From Enterococcus thailandicus (GTDB lineage Bacteria > Bacillota > Bacilli > Lactobacillales > Enterococcaceae), in NCBI RefSeq assembly GCF_001886265.1, contig NZ_JXLE01000003.1, forward strand, positions 62,001 through 126,000: a DNA stretch of 64,000 nt. The letters run 5' to 3'. Numbering within the stretch: the stretch's first letter is position 1; each line of letters starts with the position of its first letter. Below are positions 22,467 through 31,141 of the stretch, in pieces. The notes under the pieces are model-generated. The model was not told where the DNA came from. It ran no database searches and saw only the letters and a program-made list of their open reading frames with translations. Both the position numbers and the translations under genes were made by a program.

Positions 22467-22655
22467 TTATTGGTCTTTCTTGGTATAAATTGCTTGAACT
22501 TTCACTTTTCTTGATAATCGGTAATACATACCCAAGCCAGAAAACATAATCAAAAAGCCAACCAACGAACGAATTGAGAAATTTGGGATAAATAAAACCA
22601 ATGCAGCTAATACGACTGTCGGACCCATCACACGATAATATAATTTTTTATCCAT
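22467..22655 (-). CDS. Small membrane protein, function unknown
   Basis: The 62-aa protein has two hydrophobic segments (MGPTVVLAALVLFI and LVGFLIMFSGLGMYY) and a basic tail, suggesting a hairpin membrane protein. The start is ATG 22655 because AGGTGG, which overlaps the stop of the upstream gene, is 5 nt away; GTG 22664 would lie on that site. It is coupled to the preceding 442-aa gene. I do not recognise a family. Confidence 0.7.
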   Translation of the reverse strand: MDKKLYYRVMGPTVVLAALVLFIPNFSIRSLVGFLIMFSGLGMYYRLSRKVKVQAIYTKKDQ

Positions 22656-22665
22656 TTTTTCCACC

Positions 22666-23994
22666 TCATGCTCTCTGTATAGTTGTTAATGCTTCTAATT
22701 TACGATAATCTAAGAAAACGACCCTTAAATGATTGTCCCCTTTTTTCAAATCAAAGAAGATGGTTCCTTTTTTCTTTTTCTGTCGGCTTATTTGGATATC
22801 TGTTAATTGCTGCTTCATTTCAGCAATTGGTAAATTCGCTAAAGCTTCAGGTGGTACATATAATCTCAAAACCACTTGATAATCTTGATACTTTTCATCT
22901 TGGACTTCTACTTCCAAATATTCACGAATGTAATAGCAATAGGCTTGAATTCCTTCGTCCATTGCGACAGTTGGATCAATCATTTTGTAACACATCATTT
23001 GCGCACGGTTTTCATCAACCCAAGGAAAATAAGCTTGCGCATTTAACGCTCCTTTTACACGACGTTCACGATACTGATTTTGTTCGATATCATAGCTTCT
23101 TGTGACAAAGAAAGTTGCAGCTTTTTTTGGTACAGGTTGCATATTTTGATTTTGATACTGGACGGACTGGATTACTCGATCAGTGTATGCATATTCAATA
23201 AATGGTTCTTTCAGTAAGCCAACACCGTTATCCCAAGCCAAGTGATCAAAACCTAACTGGTCACGATAATAAGCTTGAAAACGAAGATTCTCTTTTTTTC
23301 GCCAATTAAATGGATTTTTGTAAAGCTGGATCTTCAATACCTGATTCTCTAGTTCAGTAATACTTTCCACTTGCTGAACATCAAGAAAAATTGGTTTTGG
23401 AATAACTTTGAAGTAAGCCGCACTGTAATACATCTCCCAACAAGAAGTCAGGCACAATCCGCGATAAAATAAATCATAGCCAGCAAAATGATTACAATCA
23501 ACGATCACTTCTCCTTCCTGCCCTTTCATCTTAGGGAGGCTACCAATTTCTTCTTGTGTCTCAAATAATGTTCGTCGCTCAATTTCTTTTGTATTGTGTG
23601 CCAAGAATTCACTATAGGCACGTAAATAAGCAAATACACCATGAGTTGCCATTTTCATACGAAGATAGTCATGAATCAATGCTTCTTTTTCATTAAAGAC
23701 TTGTTTATCAATCACATTTTTAATTAATAGTTGCTGATTTTCATAATGAAAGCTGCATTCATTTTCTTCGTTTCCAACTACGAAAAAAATTTGTTCATTC
23801 TCTACCGCTAACTCCAATGCCAATTGAAATTTTTTCAAATGAAAGGATTCAGTTGCTTCATGAAAAGGTCGAAAAAATGTCGGCTGGATCAATAAACGAA
23901 TAAGTATACCCCAATCAGTTATTTCTTGGATTTTGTCACGTTCCTCTAGGTGGTTCATCTGGATAGTCATCAATAGTTTTTCTTCGCCAAACAT
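22666..23994 (-). CDS. Conserved protein of unknown function
   Basis: The 442-aa protein has no signal peptide and no membrane helix. It is rich in aromatic residues and appears to be a mixed alpha/beta cytosolic protein. No catalytic motif could be identified. The start is ATG 23994, supported by GAGGTG 6 nt upstream; the frame continues 18 nt further without a ribosome binding site. It shares a transcript with the small membrane gene downstream. I cannot propose a function. Confidence 0.75.
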   Translation of the reverse strand: MFGEEKLLMTIQMNHLEERDKIQEITDWGILIRLLIQPTFFRPFHEATESFHLKKFQLALELAVENEQIFFVVGNEENECSFHYENQQLLIKNVIDKQVFNEKEALIHDYLRMKMATHGVFAYLRAYSEFLAHNTKEIERRTLFETQEEIGSLPKMKGQEGEVIVDCNHFAGYDLFYRGLCLTSCWEMYYSAAYFKVIPKPIFLDVQQVESITELENQVLKIQLYKNPFNWRKKENLRFQAYYRDQLGFDHLAWDNGVGLLKEPFIEYAYTDRVIQSVQYQNQNMQPVPKKAATFFVTRSYDIEQNQYRERRVKGALNAQAYFPWVDENRAQMMCYKMIDPTVAMDEGIQAYCYYIREYLEVEVQDEKYQDYQVVLRLYVPPEALANLPIAEMKQQLTDIQISRQKKKKGTIFFDLKKGDNHLRVVFLDYRKLEALTTIQRA

Positions 23995-24127
23995 TTTTCT
24001 CACCTCTTTCAAATCTTTTTATAATCTAATTATAACTAACAAACGCCAAAAACCAAAATTTTTCGACTTCATAAAATATAGTAGATTTTTAAGAATTACA
24101 TGGTACACTATCAATGAGGTGATAAAA

Positions 24128-24292
24128 ATGGGACTAAAATTCGAACGTACAGATAATCTCGACAAACTTTTCGAGTCATTCGCAGTGGATCCAGAGAAAA
24201 AAGTAGCTTCTAACGAAGAGATCAACCGTTTTTTAAAACCAGAAACTCCTGACACAAAAAAAGCGAACAAAGCTGCTAAACCAAAGAAGTAA
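24128..24292 (+). CDS. Small SPJ_0845-type protein
   Basis: The 54-aa basic protein starts with GLKFERTDNLDKLFESFA, followed by a Lys-rich tail (TKKANKAAKPKK). It resembles the small SPJ_0845 family of lactic acid bacteria, whose function is unknown. GAGGTGAT 7 nt upstream supports the ATG at 24128. The gene stands alone and is divergent from the 442-aa gene. Confidence 0.7.
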   Translation: MGLKFERTDNLDKLFESFAVDPEKKVASNEEINRFLKPETPDTKKANKAAKPKK

Positions 24293-24420
24293 AAACAAAA
24301 AAGAAGCTATCGCTTTTTTTAGTCAATGGAAGTCGAAACAAAGGAAACTTATTTCTGACTGATTCGGTTTACATAAAGAAACGATTAAATGATAAAAACA
24401 GCATTCGTTGATTCAAAAAA

Positions 24421-24457
24421 GATGATTTCAATTTTCTGTTAGAAAATCGAAATCATC
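24421..24457. terminator. Strong hairpin terminator
   Basis: A near-perfect 17-bp stem (24421-24437 with 24441-24457, 3-nt loop) carries A-runs on the left and T-runs on the right. It can stop the plus-strand small gene and any minus-strand transcript arriving from 24624. Confidence 0.85.
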
Positions 24458-24529
24458 TTTTTATTCGGGTCCTATTTTTTTGTGCCCATTTTCTCTGAAG
24501 AAAGTTTTTTCTATTTTTAAAAAAAATTG

Positions 24530-24624
24530 TCGCTCATCGTTCAAGATAAGAAAAATCCCAATCTTGAATTTTTTTGATTCTCTTCACTTTTTTTCCAATT
24601 GATTAATTTTTCTTTATTGTCCAT
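24530..24624 (-). pseudogene. Possible remnant of a methyltransferase gene start
   Basis: GAGGAG and an ATG at 24624 open a 27-codon frame beginning MDNKEKLINWKKSEENQK. Shifting one base in the following A-run gives IQDWDFSYLER before another stop. The combined string resembles the N-terminus of a class I SAM methyltransferase (a D/GWDFSYL element), from memory only. The rest of such a gene is absent and a terminator follows. It may be a broken gene, or simply a small ORF. Confidence 0.35.
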
Positions 24625-24661
24625 CACTATATCTCCTCACCCATCTATTCATCTATTGAGT

Positions 24662-24734
24662 AAAAACGATATAGCTAATTGATAGGAAAGTTTAGTCATC
24701 CTCGATACAGCGCCTATCCAAATCAGCTATATCG
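24662..24734 (-). terminator. Long inverted repeat, probable folT terminator
   Basis: Arms 24667-24686 and 24713-24734 form an imperfect 20-22 bp stem with a 26-nt loop. The minus-strand copy is followed by TTTTT. It lies 240 nt after the folT stop, further than usual for a terminator, so another role for the structured RNA is possible. Confidence 0.5.
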
Positions 24735-24976
24735 ATGAGTGACCTCGAAGTAAGTTCCTATTTTTGCATGCCCTTTCTGACGATAAAAGAAATTTTATTT
24801 TTCTCAAACGTCTTCTCCTGTACTCTAATACAAAAGAATCAAAACAAAAAGAGTAGCTACCAGAATTTTGATACATGCTTCCTATACGATAGGTAAGATC
24901 AGCCAAATAATTTGGCTTAAAAGACAGGCATTCATCTAAGGTATCTACGCTTACGAAGTGTCATTCATTCTATTTT
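24735..24976. other. Gene-free stretch downstream of folT
   Basis: I see no coding region. It contains a short inverted repeat (AGCCAAATTATTTGGCT on the minus strand, near 24900-24925) without a T-run. No tRNA, T-box or riboswitch consensus was recognised. Confidence 0.4.
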
Positions 24977-25498
24977 TTACGAAACGAATCGCTTACCAAT
25001 TATTCTTATTGGAATGGCATTACCAAAGAAGAAGATAAGACTCGTTTGAATTGGCAACATCACAACTGCTTTGATTAAACGAACGGCCCAAAGTTTTCCA
25101 TCCGTGAAAGGAATATCATACATTATGGACAGCCATAATGGTGTCAAAAACAGGCTAATAATCAAGGTGTTCACCAACACACAAAAAAAGGCATTTTTAA
25201 GTGTGACACTTTTTTTATAAAAGAAGAAACCATAGACACAGCCACCAATAAATGCGTTAAGTGTAAAGCCGATAAAGAATGGCGCTTTCCCTAACAAAGT
25301 ATTTCCTATGATATCTGCAACAGACGCACCTACGCCCGTCCAAAAAGGACCAAACAGAGACGCCATAACTACTTCGGGGATAAAATCAAAGGTTATTTTT
25401 ATTAACTGTGTTTCAAAGCCAAATACTTGAGACAATAGAACCATCAGAGCAATTAGTAAACTAATGGTTGTCAGAGCGTGTACATTTAATTTATTCAT
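24977..25498 (-). CDS. folT: Folate ECF transporter S component
   Basis: FolT is the substrate-binding membrane subunit of an energy-coupling-factor transporter for folate; the shared ATPase module is encoded elsewhere. The 173-aa protein has five or six hydrophobic helices and the typical start with a DFIPEVVMASLFGP segment, then GVGASVADIIG. The THF riboswitch directly upstream supports folate as substrate. The start is ATG 25498, nine nt after AGAGGAG; an in-frame ATG at 25507 touches that site. Confidence 0.88.
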   Translation of the reverse strand: MNKLNVHALTTISLLIALMVLLSQVFGFETQLIKITFDFIPEVVMASLFGPFWTGVGASVADIIGNTLLGKAPFFIGFTLNAFIGGCVYGFFFYKKSVTLKNAFFCVLVNTLIISLFLTPLWLSIMYDIPFTDGKLWAVRLIKAVVMLPIQTSLIFFFGNAIPIRIIGKRFVS

Positions 25499-25544
25499 TA
25501 CGAGCATCTCCTCTAGAGCTGCTACACAAAAATTCATGCAGCGA

Positions 25545-25635
25545 ATGCGAGGGCAAAACCGCGAATACTTATTCTTCGTTCATAGAGCAACATCCCATCT
25601 CTTATGACACTTAACGCTTTGTCCTCTACTCTGTT
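25545..25635 (-). promoter_or_regulatory. Tetrahydrofolate (THF) riboswitch
   Basis: On the minus strand the conserved blocks appear in order: AGAGTAG, CGTTAA, GGGATG, CGAAG and CGCGG. They are closed by a P1 stem of GAGG-CAAA with TTTG-CCTC (25618-25626 with 25549-25558). This matches the THF riboswitch consensus. It begins about 10 nt after the stop of the upstream channel gene and ends about 45 nt before folT. With no T-run after it, control by access to the folT ribosome binding site is more likely than termination. Confidence 0.9.
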
Positions 25636-25644
25636 ATTTTTTAT

Positions 25645-26406
25645 TTAATGATGAGTATAACTTAGATAGTAGAATCCGGAAACAAATGCAGATCCGCCAA
25701 CAATATTTCCTAAATAAACGGGAATAAAGTTCTGAATAAAGTCCAGCCAAGTCCCACTGCTTTCAAAAATGGCTGCTGGAATGACAAACGCATTTGCCAC
25801 ACTGTGTTGAAATCCAATGGCGACAAAAACCATCACCGGAAACCAGATCCCTAAAATTTTCCCAGCTGTATCCTTTGCTCCATAACCTAACCATAAAGCA
25901 AGACCCACAAACCAGTTACAGCCAATACCTGAAACAAAAGCTTGAAAAAATGAACTCTCTACTTTATGCTGGGCAACACTGATTACTTGTTCTTGAAAAA
26001 CACCGGTGTGAGTTAACCCGACAAAGTGACCAAAAAAATAGGCGACAAAAATGGCACCCACAATATTCGCAAGTGTAATGACTCCCCAATTACTTATTAA
26101 TTCCTTTAGCGTCACTTTTTTTGCAAAAAATGCACAGCTAACTGCCATCATATTTCCTGTGACTAATTCACCACCTGCTAATAAGATGACAATCAGTCCA
26201 ACTGGAAACACACTTGCTCCCACCAGACTTGCAAGGCTTGGGAACTCAACAGAAATTGATGCAGATACACGAAAATATGCCAGATATCCCAATGAAATCA
26301 TTGCACCCCCGATGAACCCCAAGATTAGCTTTGCTAAAAGAGTTTTTTCAATTTTTTGACTCCCCATCCGAATACTGTGTTGTAGAATTTCATTTGGATT
26401 TAACAT
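25645..26406 (-). CDS. Formate/nitrite transporter (FNT) family channel
   Basis: This 253-aa pentameric-type channel has six membrane helices and the FNT features: the N-terminal SLGYLAYFRVSAS segment, a GGELVTGNM loop and a C-terminal NAFVIPAAIF plus GNIVGG. Family members move formate, nitrite or hydrosulfide. Formate is the likely substrate here because the neighbouring histidine pathway can release it through Fhs. GAGGAG upstream supports the start. The folT riboswitch follows immediately, so the two genes may share a transcript. Confidence 0.9.
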   Translation of the reverse strand: MLNPNEILQHSIRMGSQKIEKTLLAKLILGFIGGAMISLGYLAYFRVSASISVEFPSLASLVGASVFPVGLIVILLAGGELVTGNMMAVSCAFFAKKVTLKELISNWGVITLANIVGAIFVAYFFGHFVGLTHTGVFQEQVISVAQHKVESSFFQAFVSGIGCNWFVGLALWLGYGAKDTAGKILGIWFPVMVFVAIGFQHSVANAFVIPAAIFESSGTWLDFIQNFIPVYLGNIVGGSAFVSGFYYLSYTHH

Positions 26407-26457
26407 CGACCTATCTCCTCAACCTTCAAAAACTGATTTTCTATTTTAATGATTCAT

Positions 26458-27336
26458 TTATAATATATCTAATTCTTCAAAGTGACTTAGAATTTTAATG
26501 TCTTGCGAGACACTAACAAACGCTTTTGGATCAACTTCTTTCATGATTTTTGCTAAAAGCTCCATCTCATAAAAAGTAATGACTGTAATCAAAATTGTTT
26601 GGGCACGATAATCATAAGCACCATATCCTTGGGGAATGACCGTAATTCCCCGCTTCAAAACCTTTTGTAATTCTGGGATGACGTGGTTTGGCTGTTGCGT
26701 AATCACCATAACTTGAACTTTTTGATGCTTGACATAGACTAAATCAGTTACCTTTCCACTGACAAAAATAGCAAGCAAACTATAAAATGCATAAGGCCAG
26801 CCAAACAGATAACCTGCAGTCAAAATAATTAGCCCGTTAATTCCCATTGAGATTGCACCAACACTTCGTCCAGTATGTTGTCTAAGTGTAATAATAAGTG
26901 CATCCATTCCTCCGGTAGCAATTCCATATTTCAATGCTAAACCTAAAGAAAATCCATTGATAACTCCACCAAAAATAGCACAAATGATGGGGTCATTCGT
27001 TAGCGAAACCGTTGGAACCATTGAAATAGCAAAAGAAGCAAAAGTTACAGAGATTACTGTAAAAAAGACAAATTTTTTATTTATCTTAACCCATGCTAAG
27101 ATAAACATCGGAACATTCAACAAATAATAGATAACCGAAATAGACAACGTAAATCCTCCAGTTCGATCAAATAAAGTAGAAAGAATTTGCGCAATCCCAG
27201 TCAATCCGCCTGCATAAATATGTCCCGGTTGCCAAAAAAAGTTAAGGGCTATCGAATATAAGAATGCATAGATTAACGCGATAGTTACTTTTGTTACCAA
27301 ATCTTGCCAAAACTTTTCTTGTTTTGCCTGAAACAT
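26458..27336 (-). CDS. YitT-family membrane protein (DUF161/DUF2179)
   Basis: The 292-aa protein has five or six membrane helices (about 15-200) with the YitT signature HIYAGGLTGIAQIL and GIATGGMDALIITL. A cytosolic DUF2179 domain follows (about 215-290, ending in KILSHFEELDIL). The function of the family is unknown. GAAGGAAG, which lies within the end of an upstream 43-codon frame, serves as its ribosome binding site. Confidence 0.88.
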   Translation of the reverse strand: MFQAKQEKFWQDLVTKVTIALIYAFLYSIALNFFWQPGHIYAGGLTGIAQILSTLFDRTGGFTLSISVIYYLLNVPMFILAWVKINKKFVFFTVISVTFASFAISMVPTVSLTNDPIICAIFGGVINGFSLGLALKYGIATGGMDALIITLRQHTGRSVGAISMGINGLIILTAGYLFGWPYAFYSLLAIFVSGKVTDLVYVKHQKVQVMVITQQPNHVIPELQKVLKRGITVIPQGYGAYDYRAQTILITVITFYEMELLAKIMKEVDPKAFVSVSQDIKILSHFEELDIL

Positions 27337-27340
27337 GCTG

Positions 27341-27472
27341 CTACACTTCCTTCATTTCCTCATTGAAGACTTCACGTGCTTTATTTTCAACAAATGGCCA
27401 TTTTTCAGATTCACCTAGCAAATACCTGCTGTTTTCTTTTGCTTTTGGTACTTCATATGTCAGCCTCCTCAT
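27341..27472 (-). CDS. Possible small protein upstream of the YitT gene
   Basis: A 43-codon frame reads MRRLTYEVPKAKENSRYLLG and ends KAREVFNEEMKEV four nt before the YitT start. Codon choice and the charged helical sequence look coding. GAGGAGG lies within its first codons rather than upstream, so the true start or even the frame is uncertain. A different ATG after that site gives only 13 codons. It could be a leader peptide or a damaged small gene. Confidence 0.4.
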   Translation of the reverse strand: MRRLTYEVPKAKENSRYLLGESEKWPFVENKAREVFNEEMKEV

Positions 27473-27498
27473 TCAAGAATGCATTGCTGTAGGAAAAC

Positions 27499-27555
27499 AA
27501 AAAGTGTAAACCAGTAGAGAAGACTGAAGCAACCTTTTCTTTCTACTGGTTCCAC
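27499..27555 (-). terminator. Terminator of the ftcD-hutH operon
   Basis: A 12-14 bp stem (GTGGAACCAGTAGA with TCTACTGGTTTACAC) is followed on the minus strand by TTTTTG. It sits about 20 nt after the hutH stop. Confidence 0.8.
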
Positions 27556-27575
27556 TCATCAATCTGGTTAATCAA

Positions 27576-29129
27576 CTAGCTAAATTGAATAGCTAAATCT
27601 ACTTCTTTTTCTACAGCAGATAATAAATCGCCATGAATCATGACTTCTGTTGCCTTGTTTAATTCCTCATACATTTCAATTTCTTTATCATGTTCAATAA
27701 ATGCCACGAATTGGCGGAATGCTTGATAAGCAGCCTGTGTTCCTTTTCCTAGTTTGTCTTGATAACCGCGGATATCTATTGCCTGACAGGCCGCCATTAT
27801 TTCAGTTGCTACCACACGTCTAGAATTCAGTAAGATTTCTGCGGCAGTTCGTGCAGCAGTTGTTCCCATACTAACAAAGTCTTCTTGATTTTCACAAGAT
27901 GGGATAGAGTCTACACTTGCTGGATGTGCTAAGATTTTATTTTCAGAAACTAAGGAAGCACAAGCGTATTGCGTAATCATAAATCCGGAATTTAATCCAG
28001 GATATTTAACTAAGAAAGAAGGGAGTTTACTTAGTTGTTTGTTTACTAATCGTTCCACACGACGTTCCGACACATTCCCTATTTCAGCTACGGCAATTCC
28101 TAGAAAATCAAATGGTTGCGCCATTGGTTCTCCGTGGAAATTCCCACCAGAAATTACTTTTCCATCACGTGTAATGATTGGATTATCGGTCACTGAGTTA
28201 ATCTCAATTTCAACTTTCTCTTTCACGTACGCGACAGAATCTTTACTAGCACCATGGATTTGTGGCATACAGCGTAAAGTATACGGATCTTGCACATGAT
28301 CAGGGGTTGCCTCTGTGATATAACCACTTCCTTCAATCAACCGACGAATGTTTCTAGCAGTTGCTAACTGTCCGCTTTGTGGACGAATGGTGTGTAGGTC
28401 TTCTTCAAACGGGCTAGATATTCCTCCATGTACTTCTAAAGAAAGTGCTCCTGCAATATCTGAAAGTTTCAACAACTCGATTGAATCGTACGTTGCTAGC
28501 GCACCCACAGCCGTTAAAACAGTTGTTCCATTAATGAATGCAAGACCTTCTTTTGCACTCAATTGAATAATGGCTAATCCAGCCTTCTCCATTGCCACTT
28601 TACCTGGCAATAATTCTCCTTTGTAGTAAGCTTTTCCAAGACCGAGTAAAGGCATCACCATGTGTGCTAATGGCGCCAAATCTCCAGAAGCACCTAGTGA
28701 ACCTTTTTCTGGGATAAATGGATGAACTCCTTTATTTAACATGGTCATCAGTGCTTTTACCGTACTTAATCGAATACCAGAATAGCCTTTCACAAGTGAA
28801 TTCACGCGAATCAGCATGATTGCACGAACGACATCTTCTGCAAAAGGATCCCCAAAACCAGCAGCGTGTGTCCGAATAAGATTTTCTTGTAGCTGTGCTG
28901 TGTCTTCTTGGGAAATGCTCACATTACATAATGAACCGAACCCTGTATTTACCCCATATACCACTCTTTTTTCGGTTACGATGTCGTCAATGATTTTCCG
29001 AGAGCGGTTGACCGCTTCTTCTGCGCTTTCTGCGATGCTCACTTGGACATTTCTTCTTGCAACGGCAACCACATCTTCCAATGTCAAACTTTTACCATCT
29101 AAAATAATTGTTTCTTCATCCGCTTTCAT
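27576..29129 (-). CDS. hutH: Histidine ammonia-lyase
   Basis: HutH removes ammonia from L-histidine to give urocanate, the first step of histidine breakdown. The 517-aa protein contains Ala147-Ser148-Gly149 in GSLGASGDLAPLAHM, which cyclises to the MIO prosthetic group. It also has the YGVNTGFGS and QEDFVSMG motifs of the lyase family. AGGATATTAGAC precedes the ATG. It is the last gene of the six-gene minus-strand operon starting at ftcD. Confidence 0.97.
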   Translation of the reverse strand: MKADEETIILDGKSLTLEDVVAVARRNVQVSIAESAEEAVNRSRKIIDDIVTEKRVVYGVNTGFGSLCNVSISQEDTAQLQENLIRTHAAGFGDPFAEDVVRAIMLIRVNSLVKGYSGIRLSTVKALMTMLNKGVHPFIPEKGSLGASGDLAPLAHMVMPLLGLGKAYYKGELLPGKVAMEKAGLAIIQLSAKEGLAFINGTTVLTAVGALATYDSIELLKLSDIAGALSLEVHGGISSPFEEDLHTIRPQSGQLATARNIRRLIEGSGYITEATPDHVQDPYTLRCMPQIHGASKDSVAYVKEKVEIEINSVTDNPIITRDGKVISGGNFHGEPMAQPFDFLGIAVAEIGNVSERRVERLVNKQLSKLPSFLVKYPGLNSGFMITQYACASLVSENKILAHPASVDSIPSCENQEDFVSMGTTAARTAAEILLNSRRVVATEIMAACQAIDIRGYQDKLGKGTQAAYQAFRQFVAFIEHDKEIEMYEELNKATEVMIHGDLLSAVEKEVDLAIQFS

Positions 29130-29171
29130 GTCTAATATCCTCCAATTTTCATTCGCTTATATTCAACATTT

Positions 29172-30542
29172 CTACTCTGGTGTTGTTCCAGGTCTACTTC
29201 CTTTATTGATCACAAAATAGAGAAGACTGGCAACAATCACTCCGACTAACCCAGCAATTAGGTTGAATGGATTAGCTGCTGCTACCATCCAAATACTCAC
29301 CGCAATGGAGATAACAGGGATAATCGGTCCTAGAGGTAGCTTAAAGGCTGGTACAGTATCCATCTTTTTCCGTCTAAGCCAAATCAGCGCCAAAGCTGTG
29401 GGAATATATTGGAAGAAACGGAAAACCACACTCAATTCAGCCAATTGTTCAAATGAACCACTTAATAAAAAGCCAATCGTAATTAACCCGGATACAATAA
29501 TGGCGACAATCGGTGCTCCTTTAGCATTTTTCTTTGCAATAACTTTCGGCAATAATCCTTCGTCTGAAATGGAAGCACCATAACGTGGAATCATCAATGA
29601 ATCCCCCATGTTTAATCCAGCAATAGAAATTAATGCCCCAATTGAAATAATCCATTTTCCTGCCGGACCTACCATTTCAACAAATGCATCCTGCACTGGA
29701 GCATTACTTTGAAGAATCCCTGTGCCTAACATCGCGATCGTTCCAGCAATAATCATAAAATACAAAATAGATACAATGCTAATTGATCCGATAATTGCCT
29801 TTGGTACATTTTTCTTCGCATTTCGCATTTCCCCTGCAACTACTGGCAAAGCTTCAAATCCAATAAATGCGTAAAACACAGTTAGTGAAGTAGATGCCAT
29901 CGCCTGAGACAAGGTCATATCAGGATTCAGTTGTAGAAAAGGTGTAAAGTTTCCAGCATTAATCCCATTTTTTATAAAGAAAATACTCATCAAAGTAAAG
30001 GCAATAATTGGAATTAATTTTGCAATAGTAATCGTGATTGTAAAAATCTTTGATGTTTTAATCCCCATACTGTTGATTATTGATAAAAAGATAATCAATA
30101 GCACACTTATCAGGGTATTTTGTCCCTCTAATGTTGGAAATGTTTGAATTAATAATTTCGAAAATCCTGCAGCCATCGCAGCCCAGGCAATGATTGTTAC
30201 AAACCAGCCCAAAATTCCGACGTTAAATCCAACAAAATCACCAAAGGCTGCTTTTGTATATTGGAACGCCCCACCATTTTTACTAAAATACCCTGCTACT
30301 TCCGCAAAACAAACGGCAAGCATCAACACAAGTAATACGACAACGAGTATCGCTACTAGTGATGCTGGTCCTAAATCTTGATAGATCGTCCTTGGAAGTA
30401 AGAAAATTCCTGAACCAATGACCGCGTTAATTCCATATAATGTCGCACCGCTCAGGCTGAACTTTTCATTTTCTTCTCCCTTCGAAAATTCTTCTGGATC
30501 TTTAATGTCTGAAATTTCCGGAATCTGTTCCTCATTTTGCAT
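29172..30542 (-). CDS. APC-family amino-acid permease, likely for histidine or urocanate
   Basis: The 456-aa protein has a charged N-terminus of about 30 residues and 12 predicted membrane helices. It carries the APC signature in helix 1 (INAVIGSGIFLLP) and YTKAAFGDFVGF. Its position between hutD and hutH suggests that it imports histidine or urocanate; substrate is inferred from context only. GGAGGG lies close upstream. A CcpA-type site sits between it and hutD. Confidence 0.85.
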   Translation of the reverse strand: MQNEEQIPEISDIKDPEEFSKGEENEKFSLSGATLYGINAVIGSGIFLLPRTIYQDLGPASLVAILVVVLLVLMLAVCFAEVAGYFSKNGGAFQYTKAAFGDFVGFNVGILGWFVTIIAWAAMAAGFSKLLIQTFPTLEGQNTLISVLLIIFLSIINSMGIKTSKIFTITITIAKLIPIIAFTLMSIFFIKNGINAGNFTPFLQLNPDMTLSQAMASTSLTVFYAFIGFEALPVVAGEMRNAKKNVPKAIIGSISIVSILYFMIIAGTIAMLGTGILQSNAPVQDAFVEMVGPAGKWIISIGALISIAGLNMGDSLMIPRYGASISDEGLLPKVIAKKNAKGAPIVAIIVSGLITIGFLLSGSFEQLAELSVVFRFFQYIPTALALIWLRRKKMDTVPAFKLPLGPIIPVISIAVSIWMVAAANPFNLIAGLVGVIVASLLYFVINKGSRPGTTPE

Positions 30543-30558
30543 GGTTTCCCTCCTCTTC

Positions 30559-30572
30559 TTAAAGCGCTTTCA
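30559..30572 (-). promoter_or_regulatory. CcpA-type operator before the permease gene
   Basis: TGAAAGCGCTTTAA on the minus strand differs from the cre consensus (TGWAANCGNTNWCA) only near its end. It lies in the 37-nt gap between hutD and the permease gene, inside the transcribed operon, where it could act as a roadblock. Confidence 0.5.
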
Positions 30573-30579
30573 TTCAAAT

Positions 30580-31140
30580 CTAATTGCAACTGACATAAAT
30601 TAGTTTAACAACATCGTCCTTTGGTAACAGTTCTATCGCAGTTCGTTCTGTTATTCCAGTCAGCGCGAGACTATCAGATTGTTTCAAGAAATAAGTAGCG
30701 TGCTTTATTTTTACTGTACATTGTTCGACACAATACAGATAACAATCTTTTTCTACTGAATATAGAGAATTATGTGTTTGAACACGCTTCATCTCCCCCT
30801 GCATGGATTTTTTATAAATTAAATTAAAGTCAACACATTTCCCCACACTTGTTGTAGAAAGTTCTCCGTCAAATTCGCCTACATCAAACGTTTCTAGTCG
30901 TACCGTTTGTTCACTATTCGTCAGTGTGACACTTCCTTCAAGTGGCATCAAAAGTCGGTTGTATCCAGGTAATACAGTAAACATAGAATACTGTTCCTCA
31001 ATCGTGGCGCTAGAAATTCGATAATCAAATACTCTCCGCTGATAATTTGCCTCCGGGGGAAAGAGGAAAAGCTCGGTTGTTTTTCCTCCACTCCAAGTTG
31101 ATTGATGATATTGGCTACTCCTAAAATGTTCTACATTCAT
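30580..31140 (-). CDS. hutD: HutD-family protein
   Basis: The 186-aa cupin-type protein resembles HutD, a conserved partner of histidine-utilisation genes with a proposed regulatory or governing role. The N-terminal motif WSGGKTTELFLFPP matches the WxxGxGxTxE-type signature, and FDYRISSATI follows. The start is placed at ATG 31140, one base after the fhs stop (TAAGATG), so translation is probably coupled. An open frame extends to 31173, but it lies within fhs. The biochemical function of the family is not established. Confidence 0.82.
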   Translation of the reverse strand: MNVEHFRSSQYHQSTWSGGKTTELFLFPPEANYQRRVFDYRISSATIEEQYSMFTVLPGYNRLLMPLEGSVTLTNSEQTVRLETFDVGEFDGELSTTSVGKCVDFNLIYKKSMQGEMKRVQTHNSLYSVEKDCYLYCVEQCTVKIKHATYFLKQSDSLALTGITERTAIELLPKDDVVKLIYVSCN

Positions 31141-31141
31141 C

